Origin: Bacteriovoracaceae bacterium
GTDB taxonomy: Bacteria > Bdellovibrionota > Bacteriovoracia > Bacteriovoracales > Bacteriovoracaceae
Length of the DNA: 64,000 nt
NCBI GenBank assembly: GCA_013141065.1
Contig: JABFRR010000009.1
Coordinates: 124,001 to 188,000 of the forward strand
Direction of reading: 5' to 3'
Shown: in pieces, positions 36,504 through 44,893 of the stretch
Layout: every line of letters starts with the position of its first letter
How positions within the stretch are numbered: position 1 is the stretch's first letter
Program-made: the position numbers and the translations under genes
Notes under the pieces: generated by a model
The model's database searches: none
Seen by the model: only the letters and a program-made list of their open reading frames with translations
Told to the model about the DNA's origin: nothing

Positions 36504-37928
36504 ATGAAATATCTAAGATTTATACCATTACTTTTTTGTCTGCTGCAAGTGAGTTTGGTGAGAGCTAGTTCGGAAATGGAATTAGAGTTTAAAAAACTAA
36601 TTAAAAAACATCACTTCAGCGAGTCAAGTCTTGGTCTTTTCGTTGATGACGAGGGAAAAAGTATTGTCGATATTAACGCTGGAAGCCTGATGGTGCCAGC
36701 TTCGCTCACTAAGATTGTGACTGGTGGGGCGATTTTGACTTTACTGCCATTAAATAAAAAGTTTACGACAGAATTGTGGTCTAAAGCTCCCATTGAAGGG
36801 GCAAATATGAAAGGCTCGCTTTGTTTAAAAGGTGGAGGTGATCCGTCATTCGTTTCTGAAAAAATGTGGTATCTCGTCAATGAATTTGTTCGAACTAATA
36901 CTTTGGCAATTGAAGGCGACCTCTTAATAGATAATTCACGGTTTGATTCAGAAAATTTTGACTCTGGTCGTGACTCTAGGCGCGTTGATCGTGCATTTGA
37001 TGCTCCTGTTTCAGCAAGTTCGTTTAATTGGAATTCTGTGAACGTATATATACGTCCAGGAAAAATTGGAGAGCCTACCCAAGTTTTTTTAGATCCTAAA
37101 AATGATTATTTAATTCTCGAAAATAATTCTAAAACAGTCGCTAAAAATGGTGTGAAAGGTATCGATGTTTCACGGGTGACTATAAATTCCAAAGACAAAA
37201 TAATTGTTTCAGGAAGTCTTTCAAGTAATGCACCAGAAATGGTCGTCTACAAAAGTATATCAAATCCTGACTTATGGTTAGGGTCCCATCTGAAGGAATT
37301 TCTCTCACAGCGTGGAGTTTCATTAAAGGGAAAAGTAAAAGTCGGAACTTGTGAGAAGGGATCTGTTCTTCTCGCATCGGTTCAATCGAAAAATCTCGTT
37401 GAGATGACGAGTGATATGCTTAAATTTTCAAATAATTTTGTAGCGGAAATGCTTGTCAAGAATTTAGCAGCGGATGATATTATGGCAAATGGGCTGAATA
37501 AAAGTGCTAACATGAAAGATGGAATCGAATCATTGAAAAAGTATTTAGATAAATTGGGGTTTAAAAGAAAAGACTATGTTTTGGAAAATGTCTCTGGCCT
37601 CACTCGTGATAATCGTTTTACGGCCAGACAACTCTCAACTGTTCTAACTTCAATTCGAAATGATTTTCTTATCTTTCCAGAATTTCTTTCTGGTCTGCCA
37701 ATCGCAGGCGTCGATGGAACAATGAAAAATCGCCTCAAAAATAATGATGGTGTTTTAGTTCGTGCTAAAACAGGGTACCTCGATGGAGTGGTGGGTTTAG
37801 CTGGTTTTATCGGTCGCCCCAATGAATCAGCACTCTCTTTTGTTTTTATGTTTAATGGTAGTTTTGAACAAGGCTTGGCAGCAAGAAACTTGTTTGATGA
37901 AATGCTCTCAAAACTTGTTTTGAAATAA
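36504..37928 (+). CDS. dacB: D-alanyl-D-alanine carboxypeptidase/endopeptidase (PBP4, S13)
   Basis: The 474-residue periplasmic protein has a signal peptide ending near RASS (22). The three penicillin-binding motifs are S67-x-x-K70 (PASLTK), SNN (KFSNNFVAEML) and KTG (RAKTGYLDGVVGLAG). S13 enzymes trim peptidoglycan stem peptides and cleave crosslinks. The insert between SxxK and SNN is typical of PBP4. In predatory relatives such enzymes round the prey cell, but that role is not shown here. Followed by adenine deaminase after 10 bp. Confidence 0.92.
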   Translation: MKYLRFIPLLFCLLQVSLVRASSEMELEFKKLIKKHHFSESSLGLFVDDEGKSIVDINAGSLMVPASLTKIVTGGAILTLLPLNKKFTTELWSKAPIEGANMKGSLCLKGGGDPSFVSEKMWYLVNEFVRTNTLAIEGDLLIDNSRFDSENFDSGRDSRRVDRAFDAPVSASSFNWNSVNVYIRPGKIGEPTQVFLDPKNDYLILENNSKTVAKNGVKGIDVSRVTINSKDKIIVSGSLSSNAPEMVVYKSISNPDLWLGSHLKEFLSQRGVSLKGKVKVGTCEKGSVLLASVQSKNLVEMTSDMLKFSNNFVAEMLVKNLAADDIMANGLNKSANMKDGIESLKKYLDKLGFKRKDYVLENVSGLTRDNRFTARQLSTVLTSIRNDFLIFPEFLSGLPIAGVDGTMKNRLKNNDGVLVRAKTGYLDGVVGLAGFIGRPNESALSFVFMFNGSFEQGLAARNLFDEMLSKLVLK

Positions 37929-37938
37929 GGAATATTTT

Positions 37939-39705
37939 ATGTCTCTTGCCCAAAAAAGAACTCAGAGCTTAACGAGAGAAGAATTAAAACAAGTCTTAGC
38001 GATTGCCAGGGGCGAGAGTCACCCAGATGTGTTAATAAAAAATGTAAAAATTCTAGACTTAATTAACGGCGGTGTTTTTGATTCGGCGATCGTTCTTTCT
38101 GGTAAGACGATTGCAGGTATCGGACTTGAGTACAGTGCACCGGATACACTTACAGCTAAATTAGTCATAGATGCAAAAGGTGCAGTAGCAGTTCCAGGTT
38201 TTATTGATGGGCATCTTCATATTGAATCATCAATGATGAATCCTTTTGAATTTGAACGCATGACTTTGCCACTTGGAACGACAACGGCCATTTGTGATCC
38301 ACATGAAATTACCAATGTGATGGGGGATCGTGGTTATGCATGGTTTTTAAGATGTTCCGAATTAATGCACCAAAATCTATTTGTTCAAACTTCTTCTTGT
38401 GTGCCAGCTCTACCTGGTTTTGAAACTAATGGAGGAGAATTTAAACTCTCTGAAATGCTTCAATATAAAAAACACCCTAATGTTTTAGGTTTGGCAGAAA
38501 TGATGAATTTTCCAGGTGTCATTAATGCAAATGAAGATGTTTTAGATAAATTGGAAGCTTACAGTGACTTGAATCTTGATGGACACTCGCCATTACTTAG
38601 AGGAAAGGCACTTAATGCTTATATAGCATCAGGGATTCAAAACTGTCATGAAACCGTCACCCAAGATGAAGGGCGTGAAAAACTCCAAAAAGGCATGGCC
38701 CTCATTATTCGCGAGGGTTCAGTTGCAAAAAATATTAAGACTTTTGCTCCATTAGTAAGTGAATTTAACTCCACTCAATGCTTGCTTTGCACTGATGATA
38801 GAAATCCTTATGAAATTTTAGAAGAAGGGCACATTAATTATATGATCAAAAAAATGATCAATGAAATGAAAGTTCCCCCTCATATCGCTTATCGCTTATC
38901 TTCGTACTCAGCTGCCAAACATTTTGGTCTTAAAAAATTGGGATTAATTGCCCCTGGCAAACAAGCTGACTTTGTTTTATTGAGTGATATGAACCAGGTC
39001 CTTATTCAAGATGTTTATATCGCTGGGAAAAATATTAAGGAATTAGGTCTGGACCAGAACTTAAATGAAAAATTAAATAAATCAAATCCACCTTTAGAAA
39101 ATACAATTAAAAGAAAACCCCTCATGGAATCTGATTTTGACTATCAGTTAAAAATTGGAAAGTATAACGTCATAGAAATTGTTAAAGATGAAATCATTAC
39201 AAACCATTTAGTGACTTTTTATGATGGTGAAAAATTTTCTCATGATGATGTATGTTTTATGGCAAACATCGAAAGATACGGTTCACAACTAAAACCAGCC
39301 CTTGGTTTAGTGCGCGGTTCAGGAATACAATCTGGGGCCATTGCAGCTTCGGTAGCCCACGATTCTCATAACCTCATGGTAATCGGAAAAACAATCACTG
39401 ATATGGTTGTTGCCGTTAATGCTCTCATTAAATCTGGAGGTGGCTTGTGTGTATCTCAAAATAATCAAGTCTCAGGAATGCTGGAGCTTCCTCTGGCCGG
39501 ATTACTTAGTTTAAAGACAGGTATGGAGATATTTGAAGACATAAAGAAATTAAAAACTGCTTATAAGAATTGTGGAATTACCCTCGAAGAGCCATTTATT
39601 CAAATGGCGTTTCTGGCCCTGCCTGTAATTCCAAAACTGAAATTAACAGACCGTGGACTTTTTGATGTCACAACTTTTTCATATATTGATCTAGAGGCTA
39701 AATAG
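37939..39705 (+). CDS. ade: adenine deaminase
   Basis: The 588-residue amidohydrolase converts adenine to hypoxanthine. Metal-site motifs are GFIDGHLHIESS (H92, H94), DPHEITNVMG, LDGHSP and CTDDRNP, followed by the C-terminal domain of the Ade family (GLVRGSGIQSGAIAASVAHDSHN). Length matches the bacterial enzyme. It is 10 bp after dacB and 2 bp before the GIY-YIG gene, so a three-gene transcript is likely. Confidence 0.95.
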   Translation: MSLAQKRTQSLTREELKQVLAIARGESHPDVLIKNVKILDLINGGVFDSAIVLSGKTIAGIGLEYSAPDTLTAKLVIDAKGAVAVPGFIDGHLHIESSMMNPFEFERMTLPLGTTTAICDPHEITNVMGDRGYAWFLRCSELMHQNLFVQTSSCVPALPGFETNGGEFKLSEMLQYKKHPNVLGLAEMMNFPGVINANEDVLDKLEAYSDLNLDGHSPLLRGKALNAYIASGIQNCHETVTQDEGREKLQKGMALIIREGSVAKNIKTFAPLVSEFNSTQCLLCTDDRNPYEILEEGHINYMIKKMINEMKVPPHIAYRLSSYSAAKHFGLKKLGLIAPGKQADFVLLSDMNQVLIQDVYIAGKNIKELGLDQNLNEKLNKSNPPLENTIKRKPLMESDFDYQLKIGKYNVIEIVKDEIITNHLVTFYDGEKFSHDDVCFMANIERYGSQLKPALGLVRGSGIQSGAIAASVAHDSHNLMVIGKTITDMVVAVNALIKSGGGLCVSQNNQVSGMLELPLAGLLSLKTGMEIFEDIKKLKTAYKNCGITLEEPFIQMAFLALPVIPKLKLTDRGLFDVTTFSYIDLEAK

Positions 39706-39707
39706 AG

Positions 39708-39962
39708 ATGAGTTGGTTTGTTTATATCATTTTAACTAAGAGAGAAAAACTTTATACAGGAATATCAACTGATCCTGAAAGACGATTTATTGAACACCTT
39801 TGTGATGTTAAAAAAGGAGCAAAGTATTTTCGCTCTGATTCTCCGGTTCAAATTATCCACCTAGAAGAATTTGATACAATGTCTGAAGCACTTATTAGAG
39901 AGGCTGGAATAAAAAAAATGTCAGCAATTAAAAAAAAGACTTTATTTAAATTGAGTTGTTAA
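39708..39962 (+). CDS. GIY-YIG domain protein (YhbQ-like)
   Basis: The 84-residue single-domain protein has VYIILTK and LYTGISTDPERRFIEH, then the family's KGAKYFRSDSPVQIIH and EALIREAGIKKMSA helix. Small stand-alone GIY-YIG proteins of the YhbQ group bind or nick DNA. Its last 17 bp overlap the convergent DUF4010 gene. Confidence 0.88.
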   Translation: MSWFVYIILTKREKLYTGISTDPERRFIEHLCDVKKGAKYFRSDSPVQIIHLEEFDTMSEALIREAGIKKMSAIKKKTLFKLSC

Positions 39963-40821
39963 TTAATAACAAACCAATCGTGAAAACCAAGGAAATGAAT
40001 AAGGGGGCAATGGCCAAAGATTTCTTTTTTAAGATTGAACCTCGTAATACAATAATTATTTTACTGATCGTACTTCCACTGATGATTAATACCATTGTAA
40101 ACCAGAATGTTGCCATTGATACCTCTGAACCGAGATCAATAATGGAAATGGCAAGAATTGCATGAGCTTCTAGCAGTGAAGCGAGAAAGATTCCAAGTTC
40201 TTTAGGAAGACCGTTAATATTTTGTGATAAGAGTAATAAATATTTTAATCCCGCGATATAAATTGTAAATTTTAAAACCTTTGTCCACTTGATTGGATCG
40301 TCATTTTCAAAATGAATCGATTCTAAAACAGGTGAGCTGTGAATAGATGGAACTTTTTTTTTCATTCTCAATATCAATAAAGCCCCAATCATTACTACTA
40401 AAGAATAAACAAAAGGCAAAAGCATTGGCAGCGTAAAATTGAGAGAGAGTGTGACAAGTATGAGCATGCATTCTAAAAGCATGGCACAGTTTGCAATTAA
40501 CATTGCTTGTGTCAAAACGCTACTTTCAGCAGCTATAAATTTTTTGTCGTTATTAAGTTGAACGAAGACCGTTGTGCTAGAAATAAAGCCACCAAGCAGA
40601 CCTTGAAGCAGGAGGCTGTTTTTTTTGCCCAAAAGGTGAAATGAAAAAAAAGCGATAATATCAAGAGTGGCGATGAGGGCGGTAATTTTTAAGACAAATT
40701 GCAACCATATTTCACTAATAAAGAAAATTGAGATGATCCAAAGAACGATGAGTCCACTGACATCAAACCAGAGATGTTTTTCTTTAAAATGACTCAAGAG
40801 TGAAGTTTGATGTTTACCCAT
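39946..40821 (-). CDS. DUF4010-like polytopic membrane protein
   Basis: The 291-residue protein has about eight hydrophobic segments. LLQGLLGGFISSTTVF and the later LEAHAILAISIIDL match DUF4010, the C-terminal half of MgtC-fused membrane proteins. The MgtC half is missing, and the cytosolic start (MGKHQTSLLSHFKEKH) looks genuine. Function unknown, possibly transport. Confidence 0.7.
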   Translation of the reverse strand: MGKHQTSLLSHFKEKHLWFDVSGLIVLWIISIFFISEIWLQFVLKITALIATLDIIAFFSFHLLGKKNSLLLQGLLGGFISSTTVFVQLNNDKKFIAAESSVLTQAMLIANCAMLLECMLILVTLSLNFTLPMLLPFVYSLVVMIGALLILRMKKKVPSIHSSPVLESIHFENDDPIKWTKVLKFTIYIAGLKYLLLLSQNINGLPKELGIFLASLLEAHAILAISIIDLGSEVSMATFWFTMVLIISGSTISKIIIVLRGSILKKKSLAIAPLFISLVFTIGLLLINNSI

Positions 40822-40966
40822 AGGGCTTAACTTAGCTAAAAATTCGCAAATTGAAAATCATTCTATTGAAGAAATATTGCTTCATGTTGCATTTCATTTC
40901 TGTGTTACAGATTTAAAAGTTTGAGGTACAATTCCTAAAAAATACTATTTCTAAGTGGGAGAAGTC

Positions 40967-41569
40967 ATGAGAAAAGCAGATAATTGGCAAGATGCTTTTA
41001 AACTACTAGTTGATGGCAATCGAGCTTTTTACGAAGGAAATACTTCACACCCAGAACGTGGGAGAGAAGTCATGTTCTCACAATATCTTCAGCAAGTGCC
41101 TTTTGCGGCAATTTTAAGTTGTTCAGACTCAAGAGTTGTTCCAGAGTTAGTTTTTGATGTTGGTATCGGTGATTTGTTCACTTGCAGAATTGCAGGAACT
41201 GTTTTATCTGACGCTGTTATTGGCAGTCTCGAAATGGCCATAGAAGTTTTGGGTGTAACTTTAATTGTTGTCATGGGGCATGAAAACTGTGGAGCTTTTA
41301 GGGCCTGTATGAACCCTGAGAAGCATCCAAATATCAAAGGAATATCTTGGCAACTTATACCAATAATAGAGGAATTGAGACCAGTCTACGGAGGTAATCC
41401 AACGGATCATCTTTATTATTCCATTATTGCTAATGCGAGAAAAGTTGCTCAACAAATTCAATCAGTGGGCCCAATCATCAGTCCTGGTATTAAGTCTGGA
41501 GCGATTAAAATAATTCCAGCCTATCACTCACTAACAACTGGTAAAGTGACTTTCTTCGAGCCAATATGA
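40967..41569 (+). CDS. beta-class carbonic anhydrase
   Basis: The 200-residue enzyme hydrates CO2 to bicarbonate. Zinc ligands and the Asp-Arg dyad are C52-x-D54-x-R56 (SCSDSRV), H105 and C108 (GHENCGA). No signal peptide. The ATG at 40967 directly follows GGGAGAAG; the upstream GTG at 40955 is not needed. Its stop overlaps the start of the FAD oxidoreductase gene (ATGA). Confidence 0.94.
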   Translation: MRKADNWQDAFKLLVDGNRAFYEGNTSHPERGREVMFSQYLQQVPFAAILSCSDSRVVPELVFDVGIGDLFTCRIAGTVLSDAVIGSLEMAIEVLGVTLIVVMGHENCGAFRACMNPEKHPNIKGISWQLIPIIEELRPVYGGNPTDHLYYSIIANARKVAQQIQSVGPIISPGIKSGAIKIIPAYHSLTTGKVTFFEPI

Positions 41570-42492
41570 AAAACTATGTCATTATTGGAGCAGGATTAAC
41601 GGGTCTTTCATTGGCAAAAAAGTTAGTCGATTCAGGTGAAAGTAGCGTATTAGTTTTGGAAAAATCAAGAGGTCTTGGTGGTCGAATGGCCACGAGAAGA
41701 ACACTTGAAACTCGTTTTGATCATGGCGCACAGTTTTACCGACTTAAAACTGACTCAAAAATTATGCATCAGTTCTGGTTGCAAAATAATGACTCTCATC
41801 AATGGTTTATTTCTCCAGCAGGAGATCATTGGTGTGCCAAAGAGGGGATGACTTCACTTGCGAAAAAAATAGCTAAGGGCTTAGATTTTTCTCTTGAAAA
41901 ACAAATTCAATCAATTGTGAAAACAGATGAATGTTGGCTTTTAACCAGCGATAAAGGTGAGAAGTGGGAAGCTAAAAATGTCATTTTAACGGCACCATTG
42001 CCACAGGCTTTACTATTACTCGATAAATCAGAAATCAATTATTCAGCTGAACTAAAAAAAATTCATTACACAAAGGCACTCATAGGCTTAATCACTTTAA
42101 AATCTTCAATTGAGATCAGTCAGTACGGCTATAGAGAGTTTAATCAAGGTGATTTTTTCTCCCTCGCTGACCAGTCATCTAAAGGAGTAAGTAATTTGCC
42201 TGCGCTAACACTCACAATGTCACCAGCATTTTCTGAAAAATATTTCGATGAAACTGATGAGTCTATTGTCCTGTCCAGTATGCTTAAGTCTTTTAAAGTT
42301 CTTTATCCGGAATGTGAAGTTGTGGGAAGTGAATTAAAAAAATGGCGATACTGTCAATCTCTCAACTCTTATGAAAAATCTTTTTTAGAAGTTCAAAAGA
42401 ACTTTTTTCTAGCAGGGGATGCTTTTGGTGGAAGTAGTCTGTTGGGCGCACTTAGATCTTCTCAGGCCCTGGCAGATTTTTTAATCACTTAA
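41566..42492 (+). CDS. renalase-like FAD-dependent oxidoreductase
   Basis: The 308-residue protein has an N-terminal dinucleotide-binding motif (IIGAGLTGLSLAKKL), then EKSRGLGGRMATRR and FDHGAQFY as in renalase-like amine/NAD(P)H oxidases, and a C-terminal FAD segment (FFLAGDAFGGSSLLGALRSSQALADFL). It is translationally coupled to the carbonic anhydrase gene. Substrate unknown. Confidence 0.85.
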   Translation: MKNYVIIGAGLTGLSLAKKLVDSGESSVLVLEKSRGLGGRMATRRTLETRFDHGAQFYRLKTDSKIMHQFWLQNNDSHQWFISPAGDHWCAKEGMTSLAKKIAKGLDFSLEKQIQSIVKTDECWLLTSDKGEKWEAKNVILTAPLPQALLLLDKSEINYSAELKKIHYTKALIGLITLKSSIEISQYGYREFNQGDFFSLADQSSKGVSNLPALTLTMSPAFSEKYFDETDESIVLSSMLKSFKVLYPECEVVGSELKKWRYCQSLNSYEKSFLEVQKNFFLAGDAFGGSSLLGALRSSQALADFLIT

Positions 42493-43932
42493 CTGGTCTA
42501 CTAAGTTTTGTGCACCCATGATAACTGCTGCGATACCTTGACCAGGATACTGCGTGTCTCCGATCATATAAAAATTTTTGTAAGGTGACTTAGCAATTAT
42601 TAAGTCTAGTGGATTTCTTTTGAGAGATTGAGGAATTCCACCAACCAAACCTCTGTATCGTTTTGTATAGTTATAAAATGTTTTTGGAGAGCCAGTAAAC
42701 ACATTTTGCAAGTCAGATTCTTGTAAATTAAATTTCTGCTGAAGATCGTTTAAGATAAATTTTTTCACTCTTTCTTTTTGTTTTAAATAGTCCTCTCGAC
42801 CCAAGCTCAACCATTCTTTAGTATGTGTATGTGTTGAGATCGTAACTGTCTGTCTTCCATTTATTGATCTTATTTCATCATCAGGATGAGAAAGAGAAAC
42901 AAAATATGAATGTGTATTACAATGAAGAATTTTTTTACAATGAACTTGAAAATACTGCCCAACTCTTTCTTTATCAAGTGGAATAGTTAAGTAAATCATA
43001 AACGCTGACCAACATTTGTCTGGATCAGTGACTTTGTCAGTTTGGAAAAATTCTTGAGCAGTATCTGCTTCAAACATATCGGTATGATTCCAAAAAGGAA
43101 TTGTAGAAACTACTCTTTTGGCACTAAAAGTTTCTTTACCAGTTTCAATGATGAATCCATCGCTTCCTTTTTTTATTGGAATGACTTTCTTAACGAGTTG
43201 CTTGTATTTTATATTGGTGCATTTTTTTGCAAGAGATTCACTAAAGGCTTTCATTCCTCCCATCGCATAGGCCGTATCTTCGGGATAACATAAGCCCATT
43301 GCTCCCATGAGAAGTGGGGTGTCTTTAGCGTTATTTTGCGAGGTGATAAAAAGGAGTTCATTAACCAGGGCCAGGTATTTTTCATCCTGAATTTTGTGTT
43401 TATTGAGTTCACTTTCTACACTTTTAAATAATGTTGGAAGAGTAAAGAGAGCTTTAATGAGTTCTGGTCTAAAAAATGAAAATAAAGCATTAATTTTTCT
43501 CAAAGGAATTTTTTTAAAAATTGTGGAAATATTCCAACCTTCGACTTCAATTTTTTTGAATTTTTCCCAAATAATTTTATGGTTTATATTGGGAAAATGT
43601 TTTGTAAGCTCTGAAACCCATTCCTGAGTATTTCTGTAGCGATTAATTGTTTGCCCTTCGAACATTGACACGAGCCCAGGGTTAACTGGCACTAGATTTA
43701 AATCTAAATTAAGTTCTGCAATGAGCTCTGCCAAAGGTCTACCTGGCAAGAGACCAGAAAGTGTAGTGGCACCAGCATCAAAAATAAATCCATCTCTCGA
43801 AAAATAAGATGAACATCCACCTGGGATTGAATGGGCTTCTAAGATGAGGACACTGTGCCCTTTTTTTTCCATTAGAGCAGCGAAGCTTAATCCAGCTGCA
43901 CCAGCACCGATGACGATATAGTCGTATTTCAT
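42481..43932 (-). CDS. phytoene desaturase/CrtISO-like FAD oxidoreductase
   Basis: The 483-residue protein starts with a Rossmann motif (YIVIGAGAAGLSFAALM) and GGCSSYFSRDGFIFDAGATTLSG, and ends with the FAD-binding MIGDTQYPGQGIAAVIMGAQNLVDQL. This is the phytoene desaturase/carotene isomerase/retinol saturase group. No other carotenoid gene is present in the window, so a carotenoid substrate is not established. It overlaps the convergent renalase-like gene by 12 bp. Confidence 0.85.
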   Translation of the reverse strand: MKYDYIVIGAGAAGLSFAALMEKKGHSVLILEAHSIPGGCSSYFSRDGFIFDAGATTLSGLLPGRPLAELIAELNLDLNLVPVNPGLVSMFEGQTINRYRNTQEWVSELTKHFPNINHKIIWEKFKKIEVEGWNISTIFKKIPLRKINALFSFFRPELIKALFTLPTLFKSVESELNKHKIQDEKYLALVNELLFITSQNNAKDTPLLMGAMGLCYPEDTAYAMGGMKAFSESLAKKCTNIKYKQLVKKVIPIKKGSDGFIIETGKETFSAKRVVSTIPFWNHTDMFEADTAQEFFQTDKVTDPDKCWSAFMIYLTIPLDKERVGQYFQVHCKKILHCNTHSYFVSLSHPDDEIRSINGRQTVTISTHTHTKEWLSLGREDYLKQKERVKKFILNDLQQKFNLQESDLQNVFTGSPKTFYNYTKRYRGLVGGIPQSLKRNPLDLIIAKSPYKNFYMIGDTQYPGQGIAAVIMGAQNLVDQLSD

Positions 43933-44000
43933 ATTTTAATAGTGTAACTGAAAATTGAGATTTGGGGATGGGTGTCTATTTAATGCCTACTTCAGTATTC

Positions 44001-44234
44001 TTAATTATCTTCATCAGGGTCTGAGTCAGTTTCATCGTATTGGGTTTCCCAGGCATCGTTAAATTCTGCAGGCACATGAGGATTAGTCTTTTCATTAAAG
44101 CCATAGGGGCAATTGAGGCAAGCGCTCTGGCAACAATAGCCTCGCTTTAAGTGGTAATTCTTAGTGAAAACCAAGTCACCATCAGCATTGATAGTGTAGT
44201 CGATATTTAATTCAAGCGGCTTTGTCTGAATCAT
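44001..44234 (-). CDS. DUF5522 cysteine-rich small protein
   Basis: The 77-residue protein has the DUF5522 core: YHLKRGYCCQSACLNCPYGF, with four cysteines in CCxxxCxxCP that could bind zinc or a cluster. The tail is very acidic (DETDSDPDEDN). Function unknown. It precedes a terminator that belongs to the RRM gene upstream. Confidence 0.85.
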   Translation of the reverse strand: MIQTKPLELNIDYTINADGDLVFTKNYHLKRGYCCQSACLNCPYGFNEKTNPHVPAEFNDAWETQYDETDSDPDEDN

Positions 44235-44250
44235 CTGTTTTTAAATTCAT

Positions 44251-44279
44251 AAAAAAAAGCGGCTCCATAAAGGAGCCGC
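44251..44279 (-). terminator. intrinsic terminator of the RRM gene
   Basis: On the minus strand GCGGCTCC pairs with GGAGCCGC (44259-44279), followed by eight T (44251-44258). It lies 33 bp after the RRM stop codon and just upstream of the DUF5522 gene. Confidence 0.88.
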
Positions 44280-44312
44280 CATATTATTAGGTAAGCATAA
44301 TTAAAAGACTAA

Positions 44313-44708
44313 TTAGTCTCTTCTTCCGCCGCCACGGTTTCCACCGCCGCCGCCAAATCCGCCTCTTCCGCCGCCGTCACGGTTTCCACCGCCGCCGCCG
44401 AATCCGCCTCTAGATCCGCCACCACCGAATCCACCGCCACCGCCGCGAGATTCTCTTTCTGGTTGTGGTTTAGCTTCAGAAACTCTTAATGAACGTCCTT
44501 CGAACTCTTGACCGTCAAGTTGAGATACAGCAGCTTGAGCTCCGTCATCTGAATCCATTTCTACGAATCCAAATCCTTTACTTCTTCCAGTTTCACGGTC
44601 AATGATGATTTTCACTGATGCAACTGATCCAGCAGATGAGAAATGTGTCTTTAGTCCATCTTCAGTAGCAGAGTAAGGAAGATTTCCAACGTACAACTTA
44701 GCAGCCAT
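44313..44708 (-). CDS. RRM RNA-binding protein with Gly/Arg-rich tail
   Basis: The 131-residue protein has one RRM (1-80) with RNP2 KLYVGNLPY and RNP1 SKGFGFVEM, then a tail of about 45 residues built of RGGFGGGGGNR-type repeats. This resembles cyanobacterial cold-induced Rbp proteins and eukaryotic glycine-rich RNA-binding proteins. It probably acts as an RNA chaperone; the Arg/Gly tail could promote self-association. It has its own terminator, so it is likely monocistronic. Confidence 0.93.
   Translation of the reverse strand: MAAKLYVGNLPYSATEDGLKTHFSSAGSVASVKIIIDRETGRSKGFGFVEMDSDDGAQAAVSQLDGQEFEGRSLRVSEAKPQPERESRGGGGGFGGGGSRGGFGGGGGNRDGGGRGGFGGGGGNRGGGRRD
44333..44411. repeat. 45-bp-period direct repeat in the RRM gene tail
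   Basis: A 34-bp block at 44333-44366 recurs at 44378-44411 with one mismatch. The period of 45 bp is 15 codons, encoding two copies of a Gly-rich unit. It makes a GC-rich island in an AT-rich region and is prone to slippage. Confidence 0.85.
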
Positions 44709-44893
44709 AAAAAAACTCCAAAAATAAGGTCAAAAGTAGTTAATCACCTGACCAAAGTAACTATTAGATCTCAGGTATAACACATCTCAATGAGAGGGCA
44801 AATAGAAAATTAAAGAAAATTGCTCACAGCACTTTGCGCCATCACACTTAATCTATTAGACTTTTCAAGAACACATTATAATAAGGGGTTGTT

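Noticed and set aside
42481..43932. Carotenoid biosynthesis locus
   Set aside because: Only one CrtI-like gene is present; no crtB, crtE or crtY-like neighbours are seen.
44333..44411. Regular GC-rich repeats that could suggest a CRISPR or regulatory array
   Set aside because: The period is a multiple of three and the repeats lie in frame within the Gly-rich tail of the RRM protein.
44877..44882. Perfect TATAAT before fadD
   Set aside because: It ends 11 bp before the ATG, and the AAGGGG ribosome binding site would fall at or before the transcription start, so it is unlikely to be the promoter.
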